This document shows, one piece after another, positions 38,542-47,895 of a stretch of 64,000 nt of DNA. The DNA is from Schlesneria paludicola DSM 18645 (GTDB taxonomy: Bacteria > Planctomycetota > Planctomycetia > Planctomycetales > Planctomycetaceae). Under the pieces are notes generated by a model. It did no database searches, had not been told where the DNA came from, and saw only the letters and a list, made by a program, of their open reading frames with translations. The stretch's first letter is position 1, and each line of letters starts with the position of its first letter. The stretch is taken from NCBI RefSeq assembly GCF_000255655.1, contig NZ_JH636434.1, positions 1,437,629 through 1,501,628 on the forward strand, written 5' to 3'. The position numbers and the translations under genes were made by a program.

Positions 38542-39561
38542 TCAGGATGCGGTGCGGATGCAATTTAGTAGCAGGCGTTCGAAATCATCCCAGTCAAAGT
38601 GAGGCTGATCCAGAATAATTTCCAATCGGCTGTCGCGCCGATACGGGATCGCACCGCAGGTCAGTTCGCCGCCGACTCGATTGAACAAGAGCCATTCATT
38701 TCCCACGTTGAAGACGCCCTTCAGTCGATGGACGTCAAAGCTGCCATTGAACAGTTCGAACAGATCCACTTTCCGGAAAGCATCCAAAGGGGAAAAGATC
38801 CAACCGCACGCGGCGCGGCCCATCTGATTGCTTTCTTTCCGCAGAGGATGACGGGGCAGGACGAGCGAAACGGTCGACGCCGTCGACCGATGTGCGTGCG
38901 GCGAATCGATTGGATGAGCTTCAGGAAACAGCGGCGTCCTTTCGGGCGTGACGTCGGCGTCGAGCAGGGTTAGGTCCAGCACACCTTGCGAGGTCGTGAC
39001 GATCTGCGATTTCGGTGGGAACAGATGCTTCAAATGAGCGAGGAACGGATCTAGCACGGCAGGATCGGTGCGATCCATCTTGTTGACGACGACGACGTCG
39101 GCCATGTGCAGTTGATCGCGGAAGACATCGACGTTGGTCACGCGAGGATTGGCATAGTCGGCGGCGTCGGCCAGGCAAATCGTCGCGCGAAGATCAAGCA
39201 CGCCGCGAAACCAGGGACCACGCAGGGTATCGAGCACTTTTGCGGGATGGCCCAGCCCTGTCGGTTCAATCAGAATTCGATCGGGACTTGTCTGACGAAT
39301 CAGTTCCATCAAAGAAAACTCAATGGGAGAATCCGACGCGCAGCAGAAGCAGCCACCCGCGATTTCGCTGACGGCGATCCCTTCGGCCCCCGCCGATTCA
39401 ATGATCGCTCCGTCGATCCCCACTTCACCGAATTCATTGACCAGCACCGCCCAACGCTCGTGCGGCGGTTTTTGTCCGATCAGGTGGCGGATCGAGGTTG
39501 TCTTTCCGACGCCCAGAAATCCGGTGATCAAATTCGTGGGAATCCGTGCGCGTTCCGTCAT
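38542..39561 (-). CDS. CobW/COG0523 family metal-chaperone GTPase
   Basis: The 339-residue protein carries the G1 loop GFLGVGKTT (residues 14-22), the family's GCFCC metal motif (70-74), the guanine-specificity motif NKMD and a C-terminal CobW domain. COG0523 GTPases deliver zinc, cobalt or other metals to client proteins. A His-rich loop (HPIDSPHAHRS) lies before the C-terminal domain. The ATG at 39561 has GGCGGA upstream; two in-frame ATGs further out are possible. It follows ubiE by 63 bases. Confidence 0.9.
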   Translation of the reverse strand: MTERARIPTNLITGFLGVGKTTSIRHLIGQKPPHERWAVLVNEFGEVGIDGAIIESAGAEGIAVSEIAGGCFCCASDSPIEFSLMELIRQTSPDRILIEPTGLGHPAKVLDTLRGPWFRGVLDLRATICLADAADYANPRVTNVDVFRDQLHMADVVVVNKMDRTDPAVLDPFLAHLKHLFPPKSQIVTTSQGVLDLTLLDADVTPERTPLFPEAHPIDSPHAHRSTASTVSLVLPRHPLRKESNQMGRAACGWIFSPLDAFRKVDLFELFNGSFDVHRLKGVFNVGNEWLLFNRVGGELTCGAIPYRRDSRLEIILDQPHFDWDDFERLLLNCIRTAS

Positions 39562-39624
39562 GATTCCGCCTGTGTCGTGGGACATTGCGATCGGTATAGG
39601 TGTTTTATCTGCGATCAACCGATT

Positions 39625-40374
39625 CTACACCGCGGTCCCCGGTTTCTGTCCGACATACAACGTGGCGATGCCGAATGTCAGCGGCGTGAACGTGACGTTG
39701 ATCAGACCGCAGGCGGTCAACTTGTCAGCGAGCGCCTTTCCATAGGGGAACTCGGACACCGACGCGGGCAGATAGTCGTATGCCGACTGTTTGTTCTTTG
39801 CGAGCAACTGGCCGATTCGCGGCAGCACGTATTTGAAGTAGTTGCGATAGACGACGTTGAACAGGGGATTGGTGGGCATCGAGAACTCCAGAATGGCGAC
39901 TCGGCCACCTGGTTGGGAGACGCGCATCATCTCTTTGATCCCCAGTTCGGTATTCGTGACGTTTCGCAGCCCGAAGGCCACAGACACGATCTGGAACTGG
40001 TCTGCCTCAAAGGGAAGGTGCTGCGTGTCGGCTTCTTGAAAGGTCAGCGATGCGGCACCATCGGCAATTTTCTTCCCCATCTGTCGATCGCGTTTTCCTT
40101 CGGCGAGTCGCAGCATTTCGGGAGTGAAATCGGTCGCCATCACCGGGATTTGCCCGCGGCCCGCGTTCCAATAGGCGATGGCCAAATCGCCCGTGCCGGT
40201 ACAGACATCCAGGATTGGTGCCGTTCCCTTGGGGGCCACCGCGCGAATCGTCCGCCAGCGCCAGTAGTAGTCGACACCACCGGACAGCAGATGATTCATC
40301 AGATCGTAACGTCCCGAGATTTCACCAAACATCTGGCGAACACGGGCTTCAGACTTATCAACAGTAACAGACAT
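39625..40374 (-). CDS. ubiE: Demethylmenaquinone/ubiquinone methyltransferase UbiE/MenG
   Basis: The 249-residue protein shows the UbiE family pattern: VRQMFGEISGRYDLMNHLLS, YYWRWRTIRAV, the SAM site ILDVCTGTGDLA, ATDFTPEML and VAFGLRNVTNTELGI. It performs the C-methylation in menaquinone (or ubiquinone) synthesis. It lies 96 bases downstream of a UbiD-like gene on the same strand. In planctomycetes the product is most likely menaquinone. Confidence 0.93.
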   Translation of the reverse strand: MSVTVDKSEARVRQMFGEISGRYDLMNHLLSGGVDYYWRWRTIRAVAPKGTAPILDVCTGTGDLAIAYWNAGRGQIPVMATDFTPEMLRLAEGKRDRQMGKKIADGAASLTFQEADTQHLPFEADQFQIVSVAFGLRNVTNTELGIKEMMRVSQPGGRVAILEFSMPTNPLFNVVYRNYFKYVLPRIGQLLAKNKQSAYDYLPASVSEFPYGKALADKLTACGLINVTFTPLTFGIATLYVGQKPGTAV

Positions 40375-40470
40375 AACTCACTTCAGTGATTCGCGGGATT
40401 TTGGAAAGGATCTCTGGCGACCAACCATTTCAGCCGAGCCATGAATGGTAGCAGCCGCGGCACCCTGGCG

Positions 40471-41946
40471 TCATTCGTTCGCAATTGTGGAGGGCCGCCG
40501 TTCGAGATTGAATTCGGACCAGCGTTCGCGAACGCGGGCGGCGATTTCGCTCGACATCACCAGCGGCTCGGGCCACGGTTCGCCACGTTCTGCGGGCAGT
40601 TTCCGTGTCGCATCAATGCCGACACGCCCCGCCAGAGACGTCGGCAACCGAGTATAGTCGTCGTCGCGAGCTCGGCCATCCGACGCAATAAAATCGGACG
40701 ATGGACAGGCGTTCGTCCCCACCGCCAGCCAAACACCGTCGTCGTCGTGCACGTCGACATCTGCATCGACGATCACGATGATCTTGGTTTGCTCGAACAG
40801 TTCGAGGCCCCAAAGGGCATGGAGCACTCGTCGCGCCTGATGTGCTGCCGATTTGTGAATGCTGACAAACAACAGGTTGCGACCGGCCGAGGCGAGTGGC
40901 TGATTGATGTCATGGATCTCGGGCAGCAAACGCTTGATCATTGGCAACTGGATACGATCCCGCGCCAACGTGAGCCACGAATCTTCGCTGGGCGGCGGGG
41001 CCGTGACGATCGCGGGGAATACCGGGTTCGCCCGATGCGTGACGGCTGTGACCTGAATCAGCGGCAGGGCTCGCGTCACATAGCGACCGTTGCCGCGCGC
41101 CACAGTTAAAGGAGTTACCGAGAATGATTTTTCGGCATCGATGTAACCTTCAATCACGATTTCGGAACCGGCGGGGACTTCGAGTTCATTCGTACGGCAG
41201 CGAATAACATCTAAACCTGCACCGCGAATCATCCCTGCAAACGCTCGCGAGTCCAGCGGTCCACGCACGCGATGTGTCAGGCTGAGGAGCGGGTCGCCGC
41301 CCAGACTGATCGCGACTGGTAAGTTCTGTCGAGAATCGATCGCCGATCTGATCAAGGACGACTGTTGATGGTCTTCGTCGTGCCAGCCCAATTCTTGCTG
41401 GCCCGCAACAACGAGCGGGGGCTGGAAGATCACGGTTGCCCCAGTGAGCGGGTCGACCGTGACAAGTTGCCCTGACGTGATCACGGGGTACGGTTCGCCC
41501 GGCCAGCAGCGTGGAACGGGCAATTCCCACAGGCTGACATCACGTCCCATCCTCACGACCTGCTGACAGAGTGCGGTCTTGACCGAACGAGGTGCCCATT
41601 TGCTGAGACTTCCCCAGTTGGGAACCAGCTTCAACGCATCCAGCCAGCTTGCCGACGAATCGGCTTGAATGCGCCGATCGAGCAGCAAAGACACATCGTC
41701 CAGGTGATCCACCCCCAGACAACAACACAACCGACGAGGTCGGCCCAGCAAGTTTGTGACGACTGGGATGGACGCGTTCCGGACATTCTCAAAAAAGAGC
41801 GCGGGCCCCCCGTCGGAATTCGACTTGGTCACACGGTCGGTGATTGCCGCCAGCTCAAGCGCCGAATCCACGGGCGCAGCAATCCTCACAAGCTCTTGTT
41901 TGTCTTGAAGTTCGGCAAGGAAGTCACCCAATGAGTCGTAGGGCAT
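40471..41946 (-). CDS. UbiD family decarboxylase-like protein, divergent active site
   Basis: The 491-residue protein has overall UbiD structure: DFLAELQDKQELVRI at the start, TDRVTKSNSDGGPALFFENV, AFAGMIRGAGLDVIRCRTN and LEVPAGSEIVIEG. However, the usual prFMN/metal segment of the type NxGxYRxQ after the DPxTG turn reads ATVIFQPPLVV here, and no EGPFGxxTGYY segment follows EIVIEG. UbiD enzymes decarboxylate aromatic acids in quinone synthesis using prenylated FMN. Placement before ubiE supports a quinone link, but the altered motifs make normal catalysis doubtful. Confidence 0.78.
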   Translation of the reverse strand: MPYDSLGDFLAELQDKQELVRIAAPVDSALELAAITDRVTKSNSDGGPALFFENVRNASIPVVTNLLGRPRRLCCCLGVDHLDDVSLLLDRRIQADSSASWLDALKLVPNWGSLSKWAPRSVKTALCQQVVRMGRDVSLWELPVPRCWPGEPYPVITSGQLVTVDPLTGATVIFQPPLVVAGQQELGWHDEDHQQSSLIRSAIDSRQNLPVAISLGGDPLLSLTHRVRGPLDSRAFAGMIRGAGLDVIRCRTNELEVPAGSEIVIEGYIDAEKSFSVTPLTVARGNGRYVTRALPLIQVTAVTHRANPVFPAIVTAPPPSEDSWLTLARDRIQLPMIKRLLPEIHDINQPLASAGRNLLFVSIHKSAAHQARRVLHALWGLELFEQTKIIVIVDADVDVHDDDGVWLAVGTNACPSSDFIASDGRARDDDYTRLPTSLAGRVGIDATRKLPAERGEPWPEPLVMSSEIAARVRERWSEFNLERRPSTIANE

Positions 41947-42207
41947 GATTTTCCAGAGCAGTCGTGCTGTAATCAGGGCTGCGGGGATTATAGCGGCGCC
42001 GACGACGACAGTCCGCGCTACCGCCGCACCCGATCGAAATAAACGGGACGGACCATTTCGAGGTGCTGAAAGTCAGGGAATTCTGCACGTTGGCGTCGTC
42101 CGTTGCCATGATTTCAACTGTTGATCGGGCTTGCATTACCTACAGCTCAGGATTGTGGCGCGACTTGCGACGGGTCGTCACGCGCGTCAATCCAAACGGA
42201 ATCGAAG

Positions 42208-42999
42208 ATGGAACTGCGTGAATTGGCAGAGCGAATTTTGCGGAATCCCTCGCTGGAAGTGAAACTCGAACGTGTCCGCGAACCACTGACGGATCTGAAT
42301 CCAGGTGAACCCGTTCGGATGGTCGAACCGGCGCGAGCCCCGGATTTGGTCTTCGCACCACCGCGCGCGGCCCCTTCGATGCCGCATCCCTCGACGTTTG
42401 TGGACCCACGCAAACGGGCGATCGCGCATCACATCCTGGCGAATCACGAACTTCAGGCCCTCGAAGTGATGGCCTGGGTGTTACTCGCGTTTCCCGAGGC
42501 CCCGGCTGCGTTTCGACTCGGGCTAGCCAAGGTCATGGCCGACGAACAGCGGCACACCCGCCTGCACGCCGAACAGGGAGCGACGCTGGGAATTCGCTTT
42601 GGCGAGCTTCCGGTGAACTGTTATATCTGGAAAAAAGCCCAGCAGTTTCAATCGGTACTCGACTATCTCGCCGGCCTGCCGCTGACATTTGAAGGGCGAA
42701 ATCTCGATCACACACTGGAGTTTGAAGAGTACTTCCAGACTGCAGGCGACGAGAAAAGCGCCAATATCATGAAGGCCATTCATCATGATGAAATTCATCA
42801 TGTGGCATTTGGCCTGGAGTGGCTGCAGCGACTGAAGCCGGAAGGGCAGTCCGACTGGGACGCCTACGTCGCGCATCTACACTGGCCACTGCGACCGGAC
42901 AAGTCGATCGGCGATCGATTTCATCTCGAGCCACGATTGGCGGCAGGCATGTCGCCGGAGTTTATTGAACGACTTCGGGCGGACCAAAAGCAGAGTTAG
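42208..42999 (+). CDS. DUF455 family ferritin-like protein
   Basis: The 263-residue protein has a four-helix ferritin-like core: AHHILANHELQALEVMAW, VMADEQRHTRLHAEQGATLG, LEFEEYFQTAGDE and IHHDEIHHVAFGLEWL. These carry the paired Glu and His residues of a di-iron site, as in the DUF455 (MiaE-related) group. A di-iron oxygenase or oxidase is likely; the substrate is unknown. The ATG at 42208 is chosen because the conserved N-terminus starts there; the frame is open 29 codons upstream. It is divergent from the UbiD-like gene. Confidence 0.83.
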   Translation: MELRELAERILRNPSLEVKLERVREPLTDLNPGEPVRMVEPARAPDLVFAPPRAAPSMPHPSTFVDPRKRAIAHHILANHELQALEVMAWVLLAFPEAPAAFRLGLAKVMADEQRHTRLHAEQGATLGIRFGELPVNCYIWKKAQQFQSVLDYLAGLPLTFEGRNLDHTLEFEEYFQTAGDEKSANIMKAIHHDEIHHVAFGLEWLQRLKPEGQSDWDAYVAHLHWPLRPDKSIGDRFHLEPRLAAGMSPEFIERLRADQKQS

Positions 43000-43026
43000 A
43001 CGTTTGCCGTTTGGGGTTCGACGCGA

Positions 43027-44337
43027 TCAGGCGCTCAACAGGACTTTGTCGGTCGTCTCGACAAGCAGACGATTGAGGATCATCACGAGTTGCTGCGGCT
43101 GCGTGCGCAAGACGTGGCCATCGACCCCACCCATCTCTTGAGAGGACCGGTCGGTTTGGGTCAGTCCGATCACCTTCAGTCCGCGCGACTGACGGCGGTC
43201 GGCGATCAGTTGTGCCAGGCTCGCGGACACAGTCTCGCCGATCAGAATCGCGCTGAATTCGTCGGACGGCTCCAGAATTTCCAACGCTTGAGCCGCCGAT
43301 TCGGCCATGCAAGGTTCAAAACCCGCCGATTGAACGGCCATGCAGATCAAGTGTCGATAGAACAACGACTCTTCGACAATCAAAATGCGATGGGATGGGA
43401 TCGCGACTGGAGGCACGGGCTCGTACGCGACGGAGACTTCGGACGGCAGATCCGTGAATAGAAACTCGGTGGTCTCGTCGAGATCGATCGTTTCGTTTGA
43501 AATCGAAAGGGCCTGGTCTTGGGCCTCACTGGCATCAGCCGTCAATGGCAGCGGTTGCGTGACTGGCAGTGCCGCGAACGAAGGGGGCTCATGAAGTGTT
43601 AACGGTTCCGGCGCTGGCATCTCGCTACGTGATCGCTGGGCAATCTGCTCGACCAATTCTCGCGTTGAAGCCGCCAGATGTTCCAAACGCGACGTCGTCG
43701 TGACGTAGGGTGTCTGGTCCGCGACCATTCGGACGTGAAGACGATGGCACGTCTCGTCCAGCTGCGCCACGAACTGCTCAAGCATCGTCAGCAGGCCGTC
43801 GTCGATGCTGTCTTGTTCGACCGCCTCGCGTTCGACGACCGGTTCGAGATGCGGAACCAATTGGGTCTCGCCAGCCGGCTCGATGCTAAGTTCGAACGGA
43901 ATCGACGGTGCGTCGGCTTGGACCGGGATCATGTCCGCCACCGGCTGCCAGATCGTCTGGAGCGAGAACCGTTCAAGCTTGCGGACGCCTTCGGCGTCGG
44001 GAATCTCGGGTTCTTCGCGTGTCGCTTCCAACCCCAGCAACACCTCTTGGAGGGAACTGACATTCGTGGTGAGAATGTCTTTCAGTTCTTCCGCCGAGAA
44101 CACGAGACTGCGGGAACAGAATCGTTCCAAAAGCTGTTCGAGTCCCACGCAAATGCGCGAGACTCGTTTGAGCTTCAGATCGTCGGACATCGACCACAAC
44201 CGCTGAAGGCCGTCGATGAGTTCGATGACCGACTCACGACCGTTCGTCATGGCGGGAAACGCAGACAACCACTGATGGAAACGGCCGACGAGAACCCAGC
44301 CATCGTCCAAGAGAAACTCGACGCGAGCCTGGTCCAT
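43027..44337 (-). CDS. CheA-like helical protein with degenerate receiver domain
   Basis: The 436-residue protein has an N-terminal helical region resembling an Hpt/CheA P1-like bundle (about residues 1-110) but without a clear HxxKG phospho-histidine motif. A long acidic/proline linker follows. The C-terminal ~120 residues have receiver fold order (HRILIVEESLFYRHLI, then EILEPSDEFSAILIGE). The usual Asp pair is EE, and the phospho-acceptor position reads Gly in ILIGE. It therefore probably acts as a phosphorylation-independent scaffold. TTG and ATG codons adjoin at 44340/44337; ATG is chosen. No chemotaxis gene is adjacent. Confidence 0.6.
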   Translation of the reverse strand: MDQARVEFLLDDGWVLVGRFHQWLSAFPAMTNGRESVIELIDGLQRLWSMSDDLKLKRVSRICVGLEQLLERFCSRSLVFSAEELKDILTTNVSSLQEVLLGLEATREEPEIPDAEGVRKLERFSLQTIWQPVADMIPVQADAPSIPFELSIEPAGETQLVPHLEPVVEREAVEQDSIDDGLLTMLEQFVAQLDETCHRLHVRMVADQTPYVTTTSRLEHLAASTRELVEQIAQRSRSEMPAPEPLTLHEPPSFAALPVTQPLPLTADASEAQDQALSISNETIDLDETTEFLFTDLPSEVSVAYEPVPPVAIPSHRILIVEESLFYRHLICMAVQSAGFEPCMAESAAQALEILEPSDEFSAILIGETVSASLAQLIADRRQSRGLKVIGLTQTDRSSQEMGGVDGHVLRTQPQQLVMILNRLLVETTDKVLLSA

Positions 44338-44597
44338 CAATGCTCTACTCCCGGCCAGCGCTTGCTGGCATCCATGAAACCAGGTGCGTTTCGGCTGATT
44401 TTGCCGATTGAATCAATTACGCAGACTGGTCGTACTCGGGATATCGGCCGACTGTTGTCCGAAAATTGAGTGCGAGTCACCAGCGAGCGCGACAGAAAGA
44501 ATCCGCCGCGCTGACGGTCAGGGAACAGGCTGGCGATGTCGCCCAAATGCCTGATGAACGGCTGTACGCGGACGATGCCCTGCTGCGGCGCCGGTAA

Positions 44598-44636
44598 CCG
44601 TTCATTCCACCACCCGTTCATTCCACCACCCGTTCA
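44598..44636. repeat. 16-base tandem repeat
   Basis: The unit CGTTCATTCCACCACC is present about 2.4 times just beyond the upp stop codon, in the 300-base gap (44338-44637) before the CheA-like gene. It may be a slippage product; no other feature is seen in the gap. Confidence 0.8.
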
Positions 44637-44637
44637 G

Positions 44638-45276
44638 TCAATCTTGCGACCGGAGAGTATTGAAGGTGCGATCGCCCGCATCCCCCAGGCCCGGCACGAT
44701 GAACTTTTGGGCATTGAGTTCGGGATCAATGGCACAGACAAAGATCTGTACGTCGGGAAAGTGAGACAACACAACGTCGATTCCCTCGCGCGAGGCAATC
44801 ACGCATAGGAGCTTTGTCGTTGGCAATCCCCACTTCTGCAGTGCTTCGAGTGCCAAGATGGCCGAGCCACCCGTCGCCAGCATCGGATCGAGCACGATCC
44901 CGACGTCGACCGGCTGCGACTTGGGAATCTTGCAGTAGTACTCCACCGGTTCCGCTGTCCGTTCGTCGCGGTACATCCCCACATGCCAGACTTCGGCTGT
45001 GGGAATCAGGTCCAGGATCGGATCAACCATTCCCAGCCCCGCACGCAGAATCGGCACCAAACCCACACGATGCCTCAAGACTTGACCCGTCATTGAGACC
45101 AGTGGCGTCTGGACGACGGAATCCATCAAAACCAGATCCGATGTCGCTTCATAGGCGAGCAGCGAGGCCAGCCGTCGCATCGACGCACGGAATTCCTCGG
45201 GCGACGAATCTCGATCGCGCAAGCGCGACAAATGGTGCTGGACGAGCGGATGACCGATTTCGACGACATGAGCCAT
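44638..45276 (-). CDS. upp: Uracil phosphoribosyltransferase
   Basis: The 212-residue length and sequence are typical of Upp. The PRPP loop is VLDPMLATGGSA, and the C-terminal GLGDAGDRTFNT is the uracil-binding hallmark. It makes UMP from uracil and PRPP in pyrimidine salvage. GAGGAGA lies seven bases before the ATG. It lies 12 bases downstream of the DUF1570 lipoprotein gene, so the two are probably co-transcribed. Confidence 0.96.
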   Translation of the reverse strand: MAHVVEIGHPLVQHHLSRLRDRDSSPEEFRASMRRLASLLAYEATSDLVLMDSVVQTPLVSMTGQVLRHRVGLVPILRAGLGMVDPILDLIPTAEVWHVGMYRDERTAEPVEYYCKIPKSQPVDVGIVLDPMLATGGSAILALEALQKWGLPTTKLLCVIASREGIDVVLSHFPDVQIFVCAIDPELNAQKFIVPGLGDAGDRTFNTLRSQD

Positions 45277-45288
45277 GCGACGTTCTCC

Positions 45289-46185
45289 TCAGTCAGATTC
45301 AATCCGTCCGACGCGGACGATGCCATCGGTCAGGCCAGCGGCATAGGCGATAAATCGTTTGTCGGCTGCCGGGATCGACGCACGAAGACGACCCGAGAGG
45401 GAACCTGGTTGTGGGTTGGTACGAAGTTCGCGCAGATAGTCGGTCAGCACGATTCGCGTATCATCGCTGTGATTGAGCATGAAGTGAACCCACGCCCACG
45501 ACTCTTGATAGTCGGCCTTGTGCATCTGGTCGACGGTTTCAAGACTCTCGAGGCGATCGATGTCGGGCGTCCAGCCGGATGCCAGTCCCGCCGCCAGGTT
45601 CATCGCGTATTCGCGGTTCATGCCGGGAGGCTGAGTGGTCACTTCAAAGTATTCCGCAAGCCCTTCGTCCAGCCACAGCGGGACATCTTTGAGCGTCGCG
45701 TGCAACACACCGTGCGTGAATTCGTGCCGCATATCTTCCTGAATGCGATCACCCCAATACGTGTAGACGGCGAGTTCTCGCGCGCTTCCGACGAAATAGG
45801 CGCGTCGTGGGGGCAGCATCGGATAGCGCGTTTGAAAGTAGTTCGCGTAGCGCTGTTCGTCCGCAAACAAGTACACGATGACGGGCTGCTTCTGAACGGG
45901 CAGTCCCAAGGTAATGAGGATCTCTTCCCGCAGATTCTCAAGATTCTTCAGCAGCTCGTGCTGGCGTCCGAGCTTGACGTCGCTTTGAATGACGAGATGT
46001 TCTTGATCGATTGTGTACTTCGCGGGTAACCCCACCATCGGTTTGGGGGCACGGCAACCGAGCAGGCCGAGCGTGCAGATCCAGATCGCTGAAAGAACAA
46101 GGACGCAGCGCGGCCACGACCGGCACAGGCGACTGTGTGCCGCCGTCCTGTCTTCCGTGACAGTGGATGTAGGACGCTCCGTCAT
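45289..46185 (-). CDS. DUF1570-like zincin lipoprotein
   Basis: The 298-residue protein has a lipobox (TLGLLGC, Cys at about 44), so it is probably membrane-attached in the periplasm. The catalytic zincin motif is HEFTH within DMRHEFTHGVLHAT, followed by WLDEGLAEYFE, which supplies the third ligand as in gluzincins. This matches the DUF1570 group of planctomycete peptidases. It probably cuts a peptide or wall component, but no substrate is known. It precedes upp with a 12-base gap. Confidence 0.83.
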   Translation of the reverse strand: MTERPTSTVTEDRTAAHSRLCRSWPRCVLVLSAIWICTLGLLGCRAPKPMVGLPAKYTIDQEHLVIQSDVKLGRQHELLKNLENLREEILITLGLPVQKQPVIVYLFADEQRYANYFQTRYPMLPPRRAYFVGSARELAVYTYWGDRIQEDMRHEFTHGVLHATLKDVPLWLDEGLAEYFEVTTQPPGMNREYAMNLAAGLASGWTPDIDRLESLETVDQMHKADYQESWAWVHFMLNHSDDTRIVLTDYLRELRTNPQPGSLSGRLRASIPAADKRFIAYAAGLTDGIVRVGRIESD

Positions 46186-46419
46186 ACTTACGACCAGACT
46201 ACTCGCGCTTGCTCGTCAATCAGGGTGGCGGATTCTTTTGATGCTCACGGTCTCGCGTGTGCGGCTCGCCTGGCTCTCAGGCACACGGGTGCACAGCCGG
46301 ACGGTCGCTCATGACGGAGTGGGATCCCGATGGCGCGCACCTTCCAGGACGCCTCCCAAAATTCCCAAATCCGTCACGGCAAATTGTCGCAGAATCCCCC
46401 AGCCCCGCCAATATGTCTC

Positions 46420-46863
46420 TTATCTCATCGCCGTAAGGTCAGAAACATAAGTGGGTTCCGTACGATTTAGCAGTGACGCGGCGAAGTGAGGTTTTGGAGG
46501 GGTGACCTCAGCGGCGTGGAACCGCCAGTCGCCCGACGGAGCCAGCGGAACATAGGCCGATCCGGGTTGCTGCCAATCCAGCGGATGCGATTGCTCCATC
46601 TCGAGTTCCCCAGTGGCGAACTCCTCGGCGGTGGGCAGGGCTGGCAATGCGTCGCTGCTGATGGTCTGGGCGGGCGCGACCAATTCACCACAGCGACGGG
46701 CGCAATCGTCCAAAAGTTCACGGTCACGGCGCGCCATCTCGTCAAGGACGACGGGGTGCCACGTCGACTTTCGGCCGTCCATCGTGACGTAATGCTGGCG
46801 CGCCCATTGGCGAAGCCGCAGTTCGCGAACGAGATCGATTCCGGAAAATCCACTGTTTGGCAT
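46420..46863 (-). CDS. Conserved hypothetical protein, 147 aa
   Basis: The ATG at 46863 is preceded by GGAGG six bases away. The protein starts MPNSGFSGIDLVRELRLRQW and continues with STWHPVVLDEMARRD, a helical soluble domain, then a proline-rich tail. No family of known function is recognised. It lies 172 bases past the next minus-strand gene. Confidence 0.6.
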   Translation of the reverse strand: MPNSGFSGIDLVRELRLRQWARQHYVTMDGRKSTWHPVVLDEMARRDRELLDDCARRCGELVAPAQTISSDALPALPTAEEFATGELEMEQSHPLDWQQPGSAYVPLAPSGDWRFHAAEVTPPKPHFAASLLNRTEPTYVSDLTAMR

Positions 46864-47035
46864 GAGCATCCTCCGGTTGCGCGACGAGAATTCGGCAGAA
46901 GCCGCCGATTTTGAATCGACTTGGCCCCGAAACCAAATCCAACGGAATTCTTCGTTTTTCTTCACCGCGGTCACTTTGGCGTCGCCGGGACGACCTGTCA
47001 CGAAAGGGGCGCGTTTCGTGTCCAGTGAACGGTGA

Positions 47036-47620
47036 TCATGCTTCCCGGATGTAACGACGACGCAATGTCTGCCAGATCGATCGATGTCCGTCGCCTACCG
47101 CGCCGTGATTAGCTCCCGCAGGCTGCAGGAACGCGAACGAAATCACCACAAGTAATGCCGCAACCGCCAGTAGCGTCAGACGCAATGAACTGTCACTCGC
47201 GAACATTTGAACGGCAGGTTCGTACCACTTCTGCAAGACCTCTGCGGGCGGCGGTGTTCCTTTATGATTTCGCGCGTCCAGCTCCAGTCCCACATCGACC
47301 GGAATCACTTCCTCCCCAGGCCGGACCGCATCGAACTCCACCCGTGCCAGTTCCGCAGCGAAGTCTTTGTCGCGGCGAATGGCTTCGATGACTTTCTCGA
47401 TCTTGCCCGCCTGCTGTTCGTAGTGCACCAGCCGCAATTGATTCGAATCAAACTGATTACGGAGCTGCAGATACGTCAAGTACTTGGGGGCGAGTCCGAC
47501 GATGGCGAACAGTGCGGCCGAGCAGAGCAGACAGAGCCAAAACGCAAGCGACACCGCGAGACCTGAAAGCGTCTCGGGTGGATCTTCAGAGATCATTTCG
47601 TGATGCATAGCCATCGTCAT
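47036..47620 (-). CDS. Membrane protein with coiled coil
   Basis: The 194-residue protein has a membrane helix near residues 20-45, a coiled coil (about 48-80, LRNQFDSNQLRLVHYEQQAG), a short extracytoplasmic stretch and a second helix near 146-164. The first half recalls FtsL/FtsB/DivIC-type division proteins in layout, but without sequence proof. Several Met codons lie near the start; 47620 is the outermost. No other function is recognisable. Confidence 0.6.
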   Translation of the reverse strand: MTMAMHHEMISEDPPETLSGLAVSLAFWLCLLCSAALFAIVGLAPKYLTYLQLRNQFDSNQLRLVHYEQQAGKIEKVIEAIRRDKDFAAELARVEFDAVRPGEEVIPVDVGLELDARNHKGTPPPAEVLQKWYEPAVQMFASDSSLRLTLLAVAALLVVISFAFLQPAGANHGAVGDGHRSIWQTLRRRYIREA

Positions 47621-47895
47621 CGTTCGCAGCCATCGACGGGCACTCGGCCGGTTGTCAGTCGTCCCTCATTCGATCTGTATCGAAGGTGGTTCCGACCGAC
47701 TTGAATGCAACCGAATTGGCAGAGAAAACCGCTACATGCGGCCCAGAATTTGGCTCCGTTTTTCGGCCATTGCGGGCAACTGTTCGATCTTGCAGGAAAT
47801 TGCCAGTCGAGATAGGTTTCGGCCTCAGGGAGCGATCTCCTGCTGCTCCTACTCCCAGCGTCCCGTCGAACACCTGTTCCAGTGAGATTAAGCCG

